This document shows positions 9,574 to 19,952 of a stretch of 64,000 bases of DNA, piece by piece. Source of the DNA: Thiorhodococcus minor. GTDB taxonomy: Bacteria > Pseudomonadota > Gammaproteobacteria > Chromatiales > Chromatiaceae. How positions within the stretch are numbered: the first letter of the stretch is position 1; every line of letters begins with the position of its first letter. The translations under genes and the position numbers were made by a program. The notes beneath the pieces were generated by a model that saw nothing but the letters and a program-made list of their open reading frames with translations, did no database searches and had not been told where the DNA came from. The stretch lies in contig NZ_JAAIJQ010000002.1 of the NCBI RefSeq assembly GCF_010820565.1, positions 94,747 to 158,746 of the forward strand. The letters are read 5' to 3'.

Positions 9574-11682
9574 ATGGCGACCATTGCCGAGCGTCTCGGC
9601 GGCATTGGCCGCATGGGTCTGGTGACGCCATTCTTGCTGGTCGCGCTGCTGGGCATGCTGGTGCTGCCGCTGCCGCCCTTCGCGCTGGATCTGCTGTTCA
9701 CCTTCAACATCGCCTTGTCGCTCGTGGTCGTCATGGTTGCCGTCTATACGCCGCGACCGGTCGACTTCGCCTCCTTCCCGACGGTGCTGCTCCTGGCGAC
9801 CCTGCTGCGGTTGGCGCTCAACGTCGCCTCGACACGCGTCATTCTCCTCAACGGCGGCGATGGCACGGACGCGGCGGGGCAGGTGATCCAGGCCTTCGGC
9901 GAGTTCGTTCTGGGCGGCAATTTCGCCATTGGCGTGGTGGTCTTCTCCATCCTGGTGATCATCAACTTCGTCGTCGTCACCAAGGGTGCCGGCCGTGTCT
10001 CCGAGGTCAGCGCCCGCTTCACCTTGGACGCCATGCCTGGCAAGCAGATGGCGATCGACGCCGATCTCAACGCGGGTCTGATCTCGCAGGAAGACGCCCG
10101 CACGCGCCGCGAGGACGTGGCGCAGGAGGCCGATTTCTACGGCTCCATGGACGGCGCGAGCAAGTTCGTGCGCGGCGATGCCATCGCCGGCATCCTCATC
10201 CTCTTCATCAACATCCTCGGCGGCATCGTCATCGGGACCACCCAGCATGGGATGACCATGGCGGACGCGACCAACAACTTCGTGCTGCTGAGCATCGGGG
10301 ATGGCCTGGTCGCGCAGCTTCCCTCGCTGCTGCTGTCATCGGCCACCGCCATCATCGTCACCCGGGCCTCGACCTCCCAGGACATGGGACAGCAGGTGTT
10401 CGGGCAGATGTTTGCCAATCCGCGCGTGCTCTACGTGGCGGGCGGCGTGATCGGTATCCTGGGTCTGATCCCGGGCATGCCGAACCTCGTTTTCCTCGGC
10501 CTGGCATCCATGCTTGGCGGCGCGGGCTATTCGATCGGGAAGGGCAAGGCGGAGCCCGGCTCGGATGTGGTCGAGCGTCTGCCCGAGGGCATGGAGCTGC
10601 CCGCGCCCGAGGAGCGCGAGCTGTCCTGGGAGGATGTTCCGCCGGTCGATCTGGTGTCCTTGGAGGTCGGCTACCGGCTCATCCCGCTGGTCGACCGCAG
10701 CCAGGACGGTCAGTTGATGGGGCGGATCAAGGGGATTCGCCGCAAGCTCTCACAGGAGTTCGGCTTCCTCATCCAGCCCGTGCACATCCGCGACAACCTG
10801 GAGCTGGGGCCGAATCAGTACCGCATCGCGCTGCTCGGCGTCACCACGGCCGAGGCCGAGGTGTTCCCGGACCGCGAGCTGGCGATCAATCCCGGGCAGG
10901 TGTTCGGCAAGGTCGAGGGCACGCCGACCAAGGACCCGACCTTCAACTTGGATGCGCTCTGGATCGACCCCGCGAACCGCGATGCCGCCCAGGCCGCCGG
11001 ATACACCGTGGTGGACGCCGCGACGGTCATCGCGACCCATCTCTCGCAGGTGTTCCGCGAGAACGCCCATCGGCTGATCGGGCACGAGGAGGTGCAGCAC
11101 CTGCTCGACCAGCTCTCGCGGCGCTCGCCGAAGCTGGTCGAGAACCTGCTCGGCTCCAAGGCCATCTCGCTCGGCGTGGTGCTCAAGGTACTGCAGAACC
11201 TGCTGGCGGAGCAGGTCTCGATCCGCGACCTGCGCACGATCGCCGAGATTTTGGCGGAGCGCTCGGCGAAGAGTCAGGATCCCGCCGCTCTAACCGCCGC
11301 GGTGCGGGTCGCCCTAGCGCGCTCCATCGTTCAAGACCTTGTCGGCCCTGACGAGGAGCTTCCTCTGATCGCCCTGGACCCCTCGCTGGAACAGCTTCTG
11401 CATAAATCGCTGCAAGGCAGTCAAGGCGAGACCATCGGCATCGAGCCGGGGTTGGCGGAGCGCGTACAGCGCTCGGTGACCGACGCGGCGCGGCGGCAGG
11501 AGGCGGAAGGTGCGCCGGCTGTCCTGGTGGTGGCCCCGGAGATCCGCTCTTGGATCGCGGGCTGGCTGAGGGGGGCGGTGCGCAGCCTCACCGTCCTGGC
11601 CTTCACCGAGATCCCGGATAACCGACGCATCCGCGTCGTGGCCACCGTGGGCAAGGGTGATACCGCTCAGGCGCGGGCATGA
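9574..11682 (+). CDS. flhA: FlhA, export gate and chaperone receptor
   Basis: FlhA forms the nonameric ring that receives substrate-chaperone complexes. The 702-residue protein has eight predicted transmembrane helices in its first half with the FHIPEP-family signature region (NVASTRVILLNGGDGTDAAG, then KQMAIDADLNAGLI) and a large cytoplasmic domain (DPTFNLDALWIDP, THLSQVFRENAHRLIG). Length and order match. It starts five bases after flhB, and flhF follows after 24 bases. Confidence 0.98.
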   Translation: MATIAERLGGIGRMGLVTPFLLVALLGMLVLPLPPFALDLLFTFNIALSLVVVMVAVYTPRPVDFASFPTVLLLATLLRLALNVASTRVILLNGGDGTDAAGQVIQAFGEFVLGGNFAIGVVVFSILVIINFVVVTKGAGRVSEVSARFTLDAMPGKQMAIDADLNAGLISQEDARTRREDVAQEADFYGSMDGASKFVRGDAIAGILILFINILGGIVIGTTQHGMTMADATNNFVLLSIGDGLVAQLPSLLLSSATAIIVTRASTSQDMGQQVFGQMFANPRVLYVAGGVIGILGLIPGMPNLVFLGLASMLGGAGYSIGKGKAEPGSDVVERLPEGMELPAPEERELSWEDVPPVDLVSLEVGYRLIPLVDRSQDGQLMGRIKGIRRKLSQEFGFLIQPVHIRDNLELGPNQYRIALLGVTTAEAEVFPDRELAINPGQVFGKVEGTPTKDPTFNLDALWIDPANRDAAQAAGYTVVDAATVIATHLSQVFRENAHRLIGHEEVQHLLDQLSRRSPKLVENLLGSKAISLGVVLKVLQNLLAEQVSIRDLRTIAEILAERSAKSQDPAALTAAVRVALARSIVQDLVGPDEELPLIALDPSLEQLLHKSLQGSQGETIGIEPGLAERVQRSVTDAARRQEAEGAPAVLVVAPEIRSWIAGWLRGAVRSLTVLAFTEIPDNRRIRVVATVGKGDTAQARA

Positions 11683-11706
11683 TCGAGCAAGTTGAGGAGT
11701 TGATCC

Positions 11707-12963
11707 ATGAATGTACGGCGCTATCAGGCACGGGATATGCGCGAGGCGATGCGGCTGGTGCGCGAGCATCAGGGCCCTGATGCCGTCATCCTTTCGAGCC
11801 GCCGTGTCGACGGCATGCTGGAAGTGGTTGCCGGAACCGAAGTCGGTGCTGGAGCCGGGCCCGCCTCGGCCTCGCTGGCCCTCGAATCCACTTCACCGGC
11901 ATCGACGCCGGCCTTGTCCATTCCGGTCGACCCGGAGCTTGCCGCCATGCGTCGCGAGCTCTGCGACCTGCGCTCCCTTCTGGTCCAGCAGCAGGCCCTG
12001 AGCGAGCGCGATCAGTGGGCGTCGCGCCACCCGCTGGCGGCTGAATTCGTCGAGCGGCTGATGAAGTGCGGCTTCAACGAGAAGCTGGCCCGCTCGCTCG
12101 CGGGAAGCATCCAGGAGAGCACTCCGGCCGAGGAGGCCTGGTCGCGTCTGCGCACCCGGCTTTCCGCCGCGATCGCCACGGCGCAGCCCTCGGTGCTGGA
12201 GCGCGGCGGCATGCTGGCCCTGGTCGGCTCCACGGGGGTCGGCAAGACCACCACCATCAATCGTCTCGCGCTGCGGCAGATTCGGCGCATGGGTCCGGAA
12301 TCGATCAGTCTGGTCACCTTGGACCGGCAGCGCCTGGGCGCCTACAAGCAGCTGCAGGCATTCGGTCAGATGGCCGGCATTCCGGTCATGCTGCTGGAGA
12401 GCGAGCGCGATCTGGTGACCCTGGCGAGCCGCGCGCGCGACGGCAACCTGATCCTCGTCGATACGGAGGGACGCGCGGCGCGCGACGTGGCCGAGCGCAA
12501 GCTCTTCGCGCAGGTCCGCCAGCAGATCGATCTCGAGACCTGGCTCGTGGTGCCCGCGACGCACCAGGCGTCGGTGCTCAGACAGGTGCTGGAGGCCTTT
12601 CAGAGCTGCGAGCCCTCGGCGCTGGTGCTGACCAAGGTCGACGAGGCCGAGCAGCTCGGCGAGACGCTGTCGGTCCTCCTGGAGCAGAGCCTGGGCCTGG
12701 CGTTCTACAGTGACGGCCAGCGCATCGACGAGGACTTCCACAAGGCCGACACGGCCTTCTTGACACGCCTGGCGCTCAAGGAGCCCGCCTCTCCTGCGCG
12801 CCCGGAACCGCAAAGACCCGCGGCCGAGCGGACCACGAATCGAGCTTTCGAGCACGCTCAAGTCACCAGATTGCCAGTCACCTCACAAACTCGCACCGAG
12901 CAAGAGAGTATGGTCCTGGAGTCAGTGGTGCCTTTCAGGAAACGCGTCCATGCAGCCTACTAG
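11707..12963 (+). CDS. flhF: FlhF, SRP-type GTPase for polar flagellum placement
   Basis: FlhF marks the pole for flagellar assembly. The 418-residue protein has the B domain at the N-terminus (NVRRYQARDMREAMRLVREH), a linker, the N domain and the G domain with P-loop GSTGVGKTTT from residue 174, TLDRQRLGAYKQLQ, the G3-like VDTEGR and TKVDE. Its presence with FlhG is the main sign that the flagellum is polar. The last 14 bases overlap flhG. Confidence 0.96.
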   Translation: MNVRRYQARDMREAMRLVREHQGPDAVILSSRRVDGMLEVVAGTEVGAGAGPASASLALESTSPASTPALSIPVDPELAAMRRELCDLRSLLVQQQALSERDQWASRHPLAAEFVERLMKCGFNEKLARSLAGSIQESTPAEEAWSRLRTRLSAAIATAQPSVLERGGMLALVGSTGVGKTTTINRLALRQIRRMGPESISLVTLDRQRLGAYKQLQAFGQMAGIPVMLLESERDLVTLASRARDGNLILVDTEGRAARDVAERKLFAQVRQQIDLETWLVVPATHQASVLRQVLEAFQSCEPSALVLTKVDEAEQLGETLSVLLEQSLGLAFYSDGQRIDEDFHKADTAFLTRLALKEPASPARPEPQRPAAERTTNRAFEHAQVTRLPVTSQTRTEQESMVLESVVPFRKRVHAAY

Positions 12964-13777
12964 GAGTCGGCCGCTTCAAAGCATCGCGATCGCTAGCGGT
13001 AAGGGCGGCGTTGGCAAGACCAACGTCGCCGTTAATCTTTCAGTGGCACTGGCACGGGCCGGACGTCGTGTGATGCTCTTCGACGCCGATCTGGGCCTGG
13101 CCAACGCCGATCTCATGCTCGGGCTGCGGCCGACGAAGACGTTGCACGATTTGGTCGCGGGTCGCGCCGATAGCTTGGAGGAGATCCTGCTCGAGGGGCC
13201 CGAGGGCATGCTCCTGGTCCCGTCGGCGTCCGGCATCGGCTCCATGGCCAACCTGACGCCGGCCGAGCACATGGGGCTGATCCGGGCGTTCAGCTCCTAC
13301 AGCAAGCCGCTCGACGTCTTGATCGTGGATGTGGCGGCGGGCGTGCAGGATTCGGTGACCAGCTTTTGCAAGGGGGTTCAGCATGTTTTCGTGGTGGTGT
13401 GCGACGAGCCGGCCTCGCTGACGGATGCCTATGCCCTGATCAAGGTCTTGCATCAAGAGCACGGGCTCCGGCGCTTTCGCATCGTCTGCAACATGCTGCG
13501 CGACCCCGAATCCGGGCGGCGCTTGATGCAGAAATTGACTTCGGTCTGCGCGCACTATCTGCCGGACGTGGTGCTCGAGGCCGCCGCCTTCGTCCCTCAG
13601 GACGACAAGCTGCGAGCCGCGGTGCAGAAGCGACAGGCGGTGGTGTCGCTCTATCCGGGCAGCCCCTCGGGGCGCGTCTTCACGGATCTCGCCAAGCAGG
13701 TCGGACGCTGGACGGCGCCCGACGCGGACACGGGTGGGATCGGTTTTTTCGTCGAACGCATGCTGCAGACTGCCTGA
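12950..13777 (+). CDS. flhG: FlhG/FleN, MinD-type ATPase controlling flagellar number
   Basis: FlhG limits flagellar number by stimulating FlhF GTPase and, in Pseudomonas, by antagonising the master regulator FleQ. The 275-residue protein carries the deviant Walker A motif KGGVGKT (residues 18-24), DADLGLANADLMLGL and a MinD-like fold. The ATG lies within the end of flhF. Its stop TGA overlaps the fliA start ATG by one base. Confidence 0.97.
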   Translation: MQPTRSRPLQSIAIASGKGGVGKTNVAVNLSVALARAGRRVMLFDADLGLANADLMLGLRPTKTLHDLVAGRADSLEEILLEGPEGMLLVPSASGIGSMANLTPAEHMGLIRAFSSYSKPLDVLIVDVAAGVQDSVTSFCKGVQHVFVVVCDEPASLTDAYALIKVLHQEHGLRRFRIVCNMLRDPESGRRLMQKLTSVCAHYLPDVVLEAAAFVPQDDKLRAAVQKRQAVVSLYPGSPSGRVFTDLAKQVGRWTAPDADTGGIGFFVERMLQTA

Positions 13778-14523
13778 TGACGCTCAATCGCTCTCTGACG
13801 GGATACGCGGGGGCTGCCGATCGCCCGGCGCAGCTGGTTGCCGAGCACTCGGATCTGGTGCGGCGCATCGCGCATCACATGGCGGCGCGGCTGCCGGCGT
13901 CGGTGCAAGTCGAAGATCTGGTCCAGGCCGGCATGATCGGACTCATCGAGGCGTCGCGTCAGTTCCAGCCAGGGCAGGGGGCGACCTTCTCGACCTATGC
14001 CGGCATTCGCATCCGCGGTGCCATGATCGACGAGCTGCGGCGCGCCGATTGGACACCGCGCTCGGTGCACCGCAATTCCCGCCGCATCAGCGAGGCCATG
14101 CAGGAGGTCGAGGCGCGCGAGGGGCGCGCGGCGAGCGATCGCGAAATTGCGGACGAGCTCAAAGTCTCGTTGGACGATTACTATGGCATGCTTAAGGACT
14201 CCGCGAGCTGCCAGATCCTCGGACTGGACGAGCTGTTCGGCGAGGATTCCGATCCGGACCGCCTCTTGCCGGGCGACAGTGCGTCGCCGACCGAGGCGAT
14301 CGAGCAGGACCAATTTCGGCAGGCCCTGGCGGAGGCTCTGGGGAGTCTGCCCGAGCGCGAGCGTCTGGTGCTGGCGCTTTACTACGATGAAGAGCTGAAC
14401 TTGCGCGAGATCGGGGCCGTCCTGGAGATCACCGAATCCCGCGTGAGCCAGATACGCAGCCAGGCCATGCACCGGCTGCGGGCGCGGCTGAGCGAATGGA
14501 CTCAGACCGAGGCTGGCTCATGA
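13777..14523 (+). CDS. fliA: FliA, flagellar sigma-28 factor
   Basis: FliA directs transcription of late genes (flagellin, chemotaxis, motor) after FlgM is exported. The 248-residue product starts at the ATG overlapping the flhG stop; longer in-frame starts lie inside flhG and are rejected. Region 2 ([17 protein letters not shown], then [18 protein letters not shown]), region 3 and region 4 ([23 protein letters not shown] with [14 protein letters not shown]) are all intact. Its anti-sigma factor FlgM is encoded at 26871-27176, and a good candidate target promoter lies at 49195. Confidence 0.97.
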   Translation: MTLNRSLTGYAGAADRPAQLVAEHSDLVRRIAHHMAARLPASVQVEDLVQAGMIGLIEASRQFQPGQGATFSTYAGIRIRGAMIDELRRADWTPRSVHRNSRRISEAMQEVEAREGRAASDREIADELKVSLDDYYGMLKDSASCQILGLDELFGEDSDPDRLLPGDSASPTEAIEQDQFRQALAEALGSLPERERLVLALYYDEELNLREIGAVLEITESRVSQIRSQAMHRLRARLSEWTQTEAGS

Positions 14524-14557
14524 CCTTCAACTCGACAGCTGCTATTGGGAGCGTTTT

Positions 14558-14947
14558 GTGGACAAAGGTATGAAAATTCTCATCGTGGACGACTTCTCCA
14601 CCATGAGACGCATCATCAAGAACCTGCTCCGCGAGCTGGGCTTCAACAACACCATGGAGGCGGATGACGGCAGCACCGCGCTGCCCATGCTCAAGGGAGG
14701 GGGCTTCGACTTCCTCGTCACGGATTGGAACATGCCCAACATGGAGGGCATCGAGCTGCTCAAGGCGGTGCGTGCTGATCCCATGCTCAAGTCGCTGCCG
14801 GTGCTCATGGTCACGGCCGAGGCCAAGCGCGATCAGATCGTCGAGGCCGCCCAGGCCGGCGTGAACGGCTACATCGTCAAGCCTTTCACGGCGGAGACCT
14901 TGAAGGAGAAGATCGACAAGATCTTCGAGCGGCTCGACGCCCAATGA
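14558..14947 (+). CDS. cheY: CheY, chemotaxis response regulator
   Basis: This single-domain receiver carries phosphate from CheA to FliM. The GTG at 14558 gives 129 residues. The acidic pair D11/D12, phosphoacceptor D56 (LVTDWNMP), T86 and K108 (VKPF) are present, with spacing typical of CheY and not of a transcriptional regulator. CheZ lies downstream as its phosphatase. Confidence 0.96.
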   Translation: MDKGMKILIVDDFSTMRRIIKNLLRELGFNNTMEADDGSTALPMLKGGGFDFLVTDWNMPNMEGIELLKAVRADPMLKSLPVLMVTAEAKRDQIVEAAQAGVNGYIVKPFTAETLKEKIDKIFERLDAQ

Positions 14948-14980
14948 GCCCAGGCTCAATCGCCTAGCGCGCTTGCGCCC

Positions 14981-15090
14981 GGGGGGGGTTGGCGGAACGG
15001 CCAATCCCGAGTCACGGCTCGCGGATCCTGACGGCTTCCATCGACGGCGCATGAGTGTATACAGAAGTAGGCCTGGCGGCTTGAAGCCAG
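14981..15090 (+). other. cheY-cheZ spacer with G8 run and small hairpin
   Basis: The spacer between cheY and cheZ (174 bases) starts with a run of eight G (14981-14988) and holds an inverted repeat CCTGGC/GCCAGG (15071-15076 with 15085-15090) just before cheZ. The hairpin could tune cheZ expression. No promoter was recognised. Confidence 0.35.
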
Positions 15091-15121
15091 GATCACCACG
15101 AGTTTCGCCTAGGAACGATCG

Positions 15122-15886
15122 ATGGATAATGACGAACAACGCAAGACGTCGCAGCTGGATCTGGCGCGTCGCCTCGTCGCGCATCTCGAGGCTGGCGAGG
15201 AGGAGGCAGCGGACGAAGTCATTCGCGAGCTGCGCAATCCGTTCGAGCGCGAGCTCTTCGACGAGCTTGGCAAGCTCACGCGCGACCTCCATGAGGCCCT
15301 CAACAGCTTCCGCGGCGATTCCCGGCTGGTCGAGCTGACCCGCGACGAAATTCCGGACGCCAAAGAGCGCCTCAACTATGTGGTCTCCATGACCGAGCAG
15401 GCGACCCATCGTACGCTCAATGCCCTTGACGAGGGTATCCCGCTGCTCGAAACCCTGCACGACCGCTCGGCCGAGCTGACCGAGCGCTGGACGCGCTTTC
15501 GCAAGCGCGAGCTCTCGGTCGAGGAGTTCCGCGAGCTCACCGCGGAGCTGGACGACTTCTTCGTGGCCAGCGGTCAGGAGACCGAGCGGGTCAAGACGCT
15601 CATGTCCGAGATCATGATGGCGCAGGACTTCCAGGATCTGACCGGGCAGATCATCCGCCGCGTCATCAAGCTCGTGCAGGAGGTCGAGGAGAACCTGGTC
15701 GGTCTGATTCGGCTTTCGAGCTCGCGGATGGAGCCTGGCAAGGCCGCCAAGGCCGCGGAAGAGGTGCCTGTGGTCGAAGAGAGCAAGGGGCATGGTCCCG
15801 TCGTGCCGAACACGCAGGACGCGGGCGCCGATATCGTCAGTGGTCAGGACGACGTGGATGCGCTGCTCTCCAGCCTGGGCTTTTGA
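15122..15886 (+). CDS. cheZ: CheZ, CheY-P phosphatase
   Basis: CheZ removes phosphate from CheY-P. The 254-residue protein is a long helical hairpin with the catalytic-region motif IMMAQDFQDLTGQIIRRV near residues 160-180, where the phosphatase Gln sits. A flexible linker leads to the C-terminal CheY-binding peptide DDVDALLSSLGF (last 12 residues), which closely resembles the E. coli CheZ tail. It marks the gammaproteobacterial type of signal termination. Confidence 0.96.
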   Translation: MDNDEQRKTSQLDLARRLVAHLEAGEEEAADEVIRELRNPFERELFDELGKLTRDLHEALNSFRGDSRLVELTRDEIPDAKERLNYVVSMTEQATHRTLNALDEGIPLLETLHDRSAELTERWTRFRKRELSVEEFRELTAELDDFFVASGQETERVKTLMSEIMMAQDFQDLTGQIIRRVIKLVQEVEENLVGLIRLSSSRMEPGKAAKAAEEVPVVEESKGHGPVVPNTQDAGADIVSGQDDVDALLSSLGF

Positions 15887-16014
15887 GCAAGCGTCGGCCG
15901 ACCCGCTCACGGCTGATGAGCGCGGCTTGGAATCAATCGCGTAGCAGCGCTGTATCCCGCTTTCCGCGGGGAATCAGTGCGTCCATCGCTCGCTGACATC
16001 TGAGGTGGTCAAGC

Positions 16015-18111
16015 ATGGCAATCGATCCCAATGACGAGATCCTCCAAGACTTTCTCGTCGAGGCCGGGGAGCTTCTCGAGGGGCTCAACGAGCAGCTGAT
16101 CGACCTCGAGCAGAATCCCGAGGATCGGGACCTGTTGAATGCCGTTTTCCGCAGCTTCCACACCATCAAGGGCGGCGCGGGCTTTCTCAATCTGAACGCC
16201 TTGGTGATCGTCTGCCATCATGCCGAGGACGTTTTCAATCTACTGCGCAATGGCGAGCGCAAGATCAGCTCCTACCTCATGGACACGGTGCTGCGGGTGC
16301 TGGATGTCCTCAATGTGATGTTCGGCGAGCTGCAATCCGGAAACGAGCCGACGCCGGCGCCGGATGAGCTGGTCCAGGCATTGGCGCGGCTGGCATCCGA
16401 TGAGCCCTCGCCCGAGATGGCTCCCGAGCCGCCCGCAAGCCTGGCGGAGCCCCCCAGCCCAGCCTTCGAGCCGGAGGCGAAAGCCGCGAGCGCCCCCGCG
16501 GGGGCCGAGCAGGCTGACGCAGGCGCCGAAGCAGGTGGCGGCGATGAGATTACCCAGGAAGAGTTCGAAGCCTTGCTGGATGCGCTCGGCGGCCCAGGCG
16601 GTCAGGCCGCCCCGGCCGAGGCGCCCCCTCCAGCGCAGACGCAGCCCGCGGCCGAGGCGAGCGGCGGTGGTGACGAGCTCATTAGCGACGACGAGTTCGA
16701 GGCCCTGCTGGATCAGCTGCACGGCGGCGGAGCGCCGAGCGCGGTCGAGGCAAAGGCCGATGGCGGTGCTCCCGAGCCGGCGGCGAGCCCTGATGCGTCG
16801 AAGGCGAGCGAAACAGCGACCGTGCCGAGCGCGCCGAAGGCTGCGCCTGGCGCCGCGGCAGGTGGTGCCGCGAAGGCACAGCGCATGCCAGCGGGCGAGT
16901 CGTCGGTGCGCGTGGATACGCAGCGGCTCGATGAGATCATGAATCTGGTCGGCGAGCTGGTGCTGGTGCGCAATCGCATGACCATGCTGCGCTCACGTAC
17001 CGAGGACGACGAGATCGGCAAGGCGATCGGCTCGCTGGCGCTGGTCACCTCGGATCTCCAGACGGCCGTGATGAAGACCCGGATGCAGCCGATCAAGAAG
17101 GTGTTCAGCCGCTTCCCGCGCGTGGTGCGCGACCTGGCCCGCAATCTGGGCAAAGAGATCGAGCTGGAGACCTACGGCGAAGAGACGGACCTGGACAAGA
17201 ATCTGGTCGAGGCGCTGGCGGATCCGCTGGTGCACCTGATCCGCAACGCCGTGGATCACGGCGTCGAGATGCCCGACGTGCGCGAGGCCAACGGCAAGCC
17301 GCGCAAGGGGACGGTCGTGCTAGGCGCGGCGCAGGAAGGCGACCACATCTCGCTGGTGATCCAGGACGACGGGCGCGGCATGGATCCGGAGAAGCTGCGC
17401 ACCAAGGCGGTCGAGAAGGGCCTGATGGAGCCCTCGATGGCCGAGCGGCTGTCGCATCGCGAGTGCTTCGATCTCATTTTCATGGCGGGGCTGTCGACCA
17501 AGGAGGAGATCTCGGACGTCTCCGGCCGCGGGGTCGGGATGGACGTGGTCAAGACACGCATCACCCAGCTGAACGGCTCGATCGAGATCGACTCCGAGCT
17601 GGGGGTCGGGACCAAGCTCAGCGTCAAGCTGCCGCTCACCCTCGCCATCCTGCCGGCGCTCATGGTGATCCTGGACGGGCGACGCTTTGCGATCCCGCTG
17701 GCGTCCGTATCGGAGATCCTGGACCTGGACCTCACTGGCACGCATTTCGTCGACGACCAGGAGGTTGTCATGGTGCGCAGCCACGCGCTGCCACTCTATT
17801 ATGCCTCGCGCTGGCTCTACCCGGGCCGGCTGATCGAGCCGAAGCAGGATGCGCACGTAGTGGTCGTCAAGGTGGCGCAGCGCAAGGTGGGCATCGTGGT
17901 CGATGGCCTGGTCGGCCAGGAGGAAGTGGTCATCAAGCCGCTGGGCTTCGGGCTGCACGGTCTGGCCGGTTTGGCGGGCGCGACCATCACGGGCGACGGC
18001 GGCATCGCGCTCATCATCGACGTGCCGGCCCTGGTCAAGCTGATGGGCAGCCCCGGATTCGGTGGCCGCGCGGCGCGCGCAGCTCAGCCCGTCGCCGAGG
18101 CGGATGCCTGA
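16015..18111 (+). CDS. cheA: CheA, chemotaxis histidine kinase
   Basis: The 698-residue kinase phosphorylates CheY and CheB. The P1 (Hpt) domain carries phosphorylation site H49 ([11 protein letters not shown]). Residues about 120-300 are an Ala/Pro/Glu-rich linker with no clear folded P2 domain; it contains two similar acidic peptides ([16 protein letters not shown] at about 178-193 and [16 protein letters not shown] at about 222-237). P3 dimerisation, P4 ATPase (N box [11 protein letters not shown] boxes [11 protein letters not shown] and [10 protein letters not shown]) and P5 CheW-like domains follow. cheB begins within its last codons. Confidence 0.97.
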   Translation: MAIDPNDEILQDFLVEAGELLEGLNEQLIDLEQNPEDRDLLNAVFRSFHTIKGGAGFLNLNALVIVCHHAEDVFNLLRNGERKISSYLMDTVLRVLDVLNVMFGELQSGNEPTPAPDELVQALARLASDEPSPEMAPEPPASLAEPPSPAFEPEAKAASAPAGAEQADAGAEAGGGDEITQEEFEALLDALGGPGGQAAPAEAPPPAQTQPAAEASGGGDELISDDEFEALLDQLHGGGAPSAVEAKADGGAPEPAASPDASKASETATVPSAPKAAPGAAAGGAAKAQRMPAGESSVRVDTQRLDEIMNLVGELVLVRNRMTMLRSRTEDDEIGKAIGSLALVTSDLQTAVMKTRMQPIKKVFSRFPRVVRDLARNLGKEIELETYGEETDLDKNLVEALADPLVHLIRNAVDHGVEMPDVREANGKPRKGTVVLGAAQEGDHISLVIQDDGRGMDPEKLRTKAVEKGLMEPSMAERLSHRECFDLIFMAGLSTKEEISDVSGRGVGMDVVKTRITQLNGSIEIDSELGVGTKLSVKLPLTLAILPALMVILDGRRFAIPLASVSEILDLDLTGTHFVDDQEVVMVRSHALPLYYASRWLYPGRLIEPKQDAHVVVVKVAQRKVGIVVDGLVGQEEVVIKPLGFGLHGLAGLAGATITGDGGIALIIDVPALVKLMGSPGFGGRAARAAQPVAEADA

Positions 18112-19198
18112 CGCCATGGCCTTGCGCGTCGTAGTTGTCGATGATTCCGGCTTCTTCCGGCGTCGTATCGTCGAGATCCTGAGCGCGGACATCGGCATCG
18201 AGGTCGTGGGCACGGCGGCGAACGGGCAAGAGGCGATCGAGGTCGTCAAGCGTCTGAATCCGGATGTCGTCACCATGGATATCGAAATGCCGGTCATGGA
18301 CGGCATCACCGCGGTGCGGCGCATCATGGCCGAGTCCCCGCGGCCGATTCTCATGTTCTCGACGCTGACCACGGAGGGCGCCAAGGCGACGCTCGATGCC
18401 TTGGATGCCGGCGCGATGGACTTCCTGCCCAAGCGCTTCAGCGACATGGCGAAGGATGAGGATTCCGCGAAGATTCTGCTGCGCCGCCGCGTTCGCGCGC
18501 TCGGGCGGACGAGAGTGCAGCGCCATGCCCCCGCGCCTCAGGTCGAGCGCGGTCCGGGCAGCGACACCAAGACGCCACGGCCGGCTGCCCAGGCCGTGCG
18601 CTTGGCTCCCAAGAGCGGCACGCCGGTGCGCTCCCTGCGCGCCGTCCTCATCGGGACCTCGACCGGTGGCCCGGTCGCCTTGCAGGAAGTGCTCAAGGTG
18701 CTGCCCAAGGAGTTTCCGCTGCCGATCGTGCTCATCCAGCACATGCCCGCCAGCTTCACCCCGGCCTTTGCCGAGCGTTTGAACGGTCTCTGTCGGATCG
18801 CGGTCAAGGAGGCGGCCGATGGTGACGAGCTCAAGCCGGGCTGGGCCTATCTCGCACCCGGCGGGCAGCAGCTCGTGCTCGCGGGCGGCGCTCAGGCGCG
18901 GATCCGCATCGAAGGCAGCCCGCCAGGCACCATCTATAAGCCGAGCGTCGACATGACCTTCAGCTCCGCCGTCGGGGCGTTGCGTGCTCAGGTGCTCGCT
19001 GTGGTGCTGACCGGGATGGGTGCCGACGGCCGCGACGGCGCCCGCGCCCTGAAGGCGCAGGGTGCGCACGTCTGGGCGCAAGATGCCGCCAGCTCTGTCG
19101 TTTTTGGGATGCCTGCCGCAGTGATCGAGGCGGGAATCGCCGATCATGTCTTTGCGCTGAAGGAGGTCGGACCGGCTTTGGTCAAAGAGCTTTGCTGA
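18104..19198 (+). CDS. cheB: CheB, receptor methylesterase
   Basis: CheB demethylates chemoreceptors when phosphorylated by CheA. A receiver domain ([13 protein letters not shown], phosphoacceptor in [13 protein letters not shown]) is followed by the esterase domain with catalytic Ser in GTSTGGP, His in [16 protein letters not shown] and Asp in [12 protein letters not shown] chose ATG 18104, which overlaps the cheA stop by eight bases and follows GAGGCGG; ATG 18116 is an alternative. The product is 364 residues. Confidence 0.95.
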   Translation: MPDAMALRVVVVDDSGFFRRRIVEILSADIGIEVVGTAANGQEAIEVVKRLNPDVVTMDIEMPVMDGITAVRRIMAESPRPILMFSTLTTEGAKATLDALDAGAMDFLPKRFSDMAKDEDSAKILLRRRVRALGRTRVQRHAPAPQVERGPGSDTKTPRPAAQAVRLAPKSGTPVRSLRAVLIGTSTGGPVALQEVLKVLPKEFPLPIVLIQHMPASFTPAFAERLNGLCRIAVKEAADGDELKPGWAYLAPGGQQLVLAGGAQARIRIEGSPPGTIYKPSVDMTFSSAVGALRAQVLAVVLTGMGADGRDGARALKAQGAHVWAQDAASSVVFGMPAAVIEAGIADHVFALKEVGPALVKELC

Positions 19199-19199
19199 A

Positions 19200-19943
19200 A
19201 TGGATGTCCTGAGCATCGTCGGAATCCTTCTTGGCCTGGTCGCCATCCTGGGCGGCGCCTTGGCCAAGGGCAGCTCGCTCGAGGCCCTTTGGAACCTGGC
19301 CGCCTTTCTCATCGTGGTGGTTGGCACGATGGGTGCTGCTTTGGTTCAAGCGCGGACGCCGGTCTTTCTTCGCGGCCTGAAGATCTTTCCCTGGGTCTTC
19401 ATGCCGCCGCGTCTCGACGTGGAAGACATGATCGAGCGGCTTGTCGAGTGGTCTCACCTCTCGCGCAAGGAAGGCCTGCTGGGACTCGAGACCATCTCCG
19501 ACGAAGAGCCGGACCCTTTCGTGCGCAAGGGCCTGCAGCTCCTGGTCGACGGCGCGGAGCCGCAGGCGCTGCGGCAGATCCTGGAGGCCGACCTGGACAA
19601 CCGCGAGCTATTCGATCTGCAGGGCGCCAAGGTATTCGAGAGCATGGGCATCTACTCCCCGACGCTGGGCATCATCGGGGCCGTCATGGGCCTCATGGCG
19701 GTGATGCAGAACCTGGCCGACCCGGCGAAGCTGGGCCATGGCATCGCCGCAGCCTTCGTCGCGACCATCTACGGGGTTGGCATGGCAAATCTCTTCTTTC
19801 TCCCCGTTGCGAACAAGCTGAAGGGCGTGATTCAAGCCCGCGTCAACTACGAGACCATGCTCCTCGAGGGACTGATCTCCATTGCCGAAGGCGAGAACCC
19901 GCGCAATATCGAGAACAAGCTGTCCGGCTTCATCCAGGATTGA
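19200..19943 (+). CDS. motC: MotC, MotA/ExbB-family stator subunit
   Basis: MotC is the ion-channel subunit of the second (MotCD) stator pair known from Pseudomonas. The 247-residue protein has four predicted transmembrane helices, a cytoplasmic loop with charged residues and the conserved segment MGIYSPTLGIIGAVMGLMAV preceding the last helices. Its position after cheB and before an OmpA-type partner matches the Pseudomonas order. Confidence 0.93.
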   Translation: MDVLSIVGILLGLVAILGGALAKGSSLEALWNLAAFLIVVVGTMGAALVQARTPVFLRGLKIFPWVFMPPRLDVEDMIERLVEWSHLSRKEGLLGLETISDEEPDPFVRKGLQLLVDGAEPQALRQILEADLDNRELFDLQGAKVFESMGIYSPTLGIIGAVMGLMAVMQNLADPAKLGHGIAAAFVATIYGVGMANLFFLPVANKLKGVIQARVNYETMLLEGLISIAEGENPRNIENKLSGFIQD

Positions 19944-19952
19944 TGTTTAGGC

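Noticed and set aside
9414..11351. Plus-strand frame of 645 codons over flhA
   Set aside because: It is an alternative frame of flhA, Arg-rich throughout, while the flhA frame matches the family fully.
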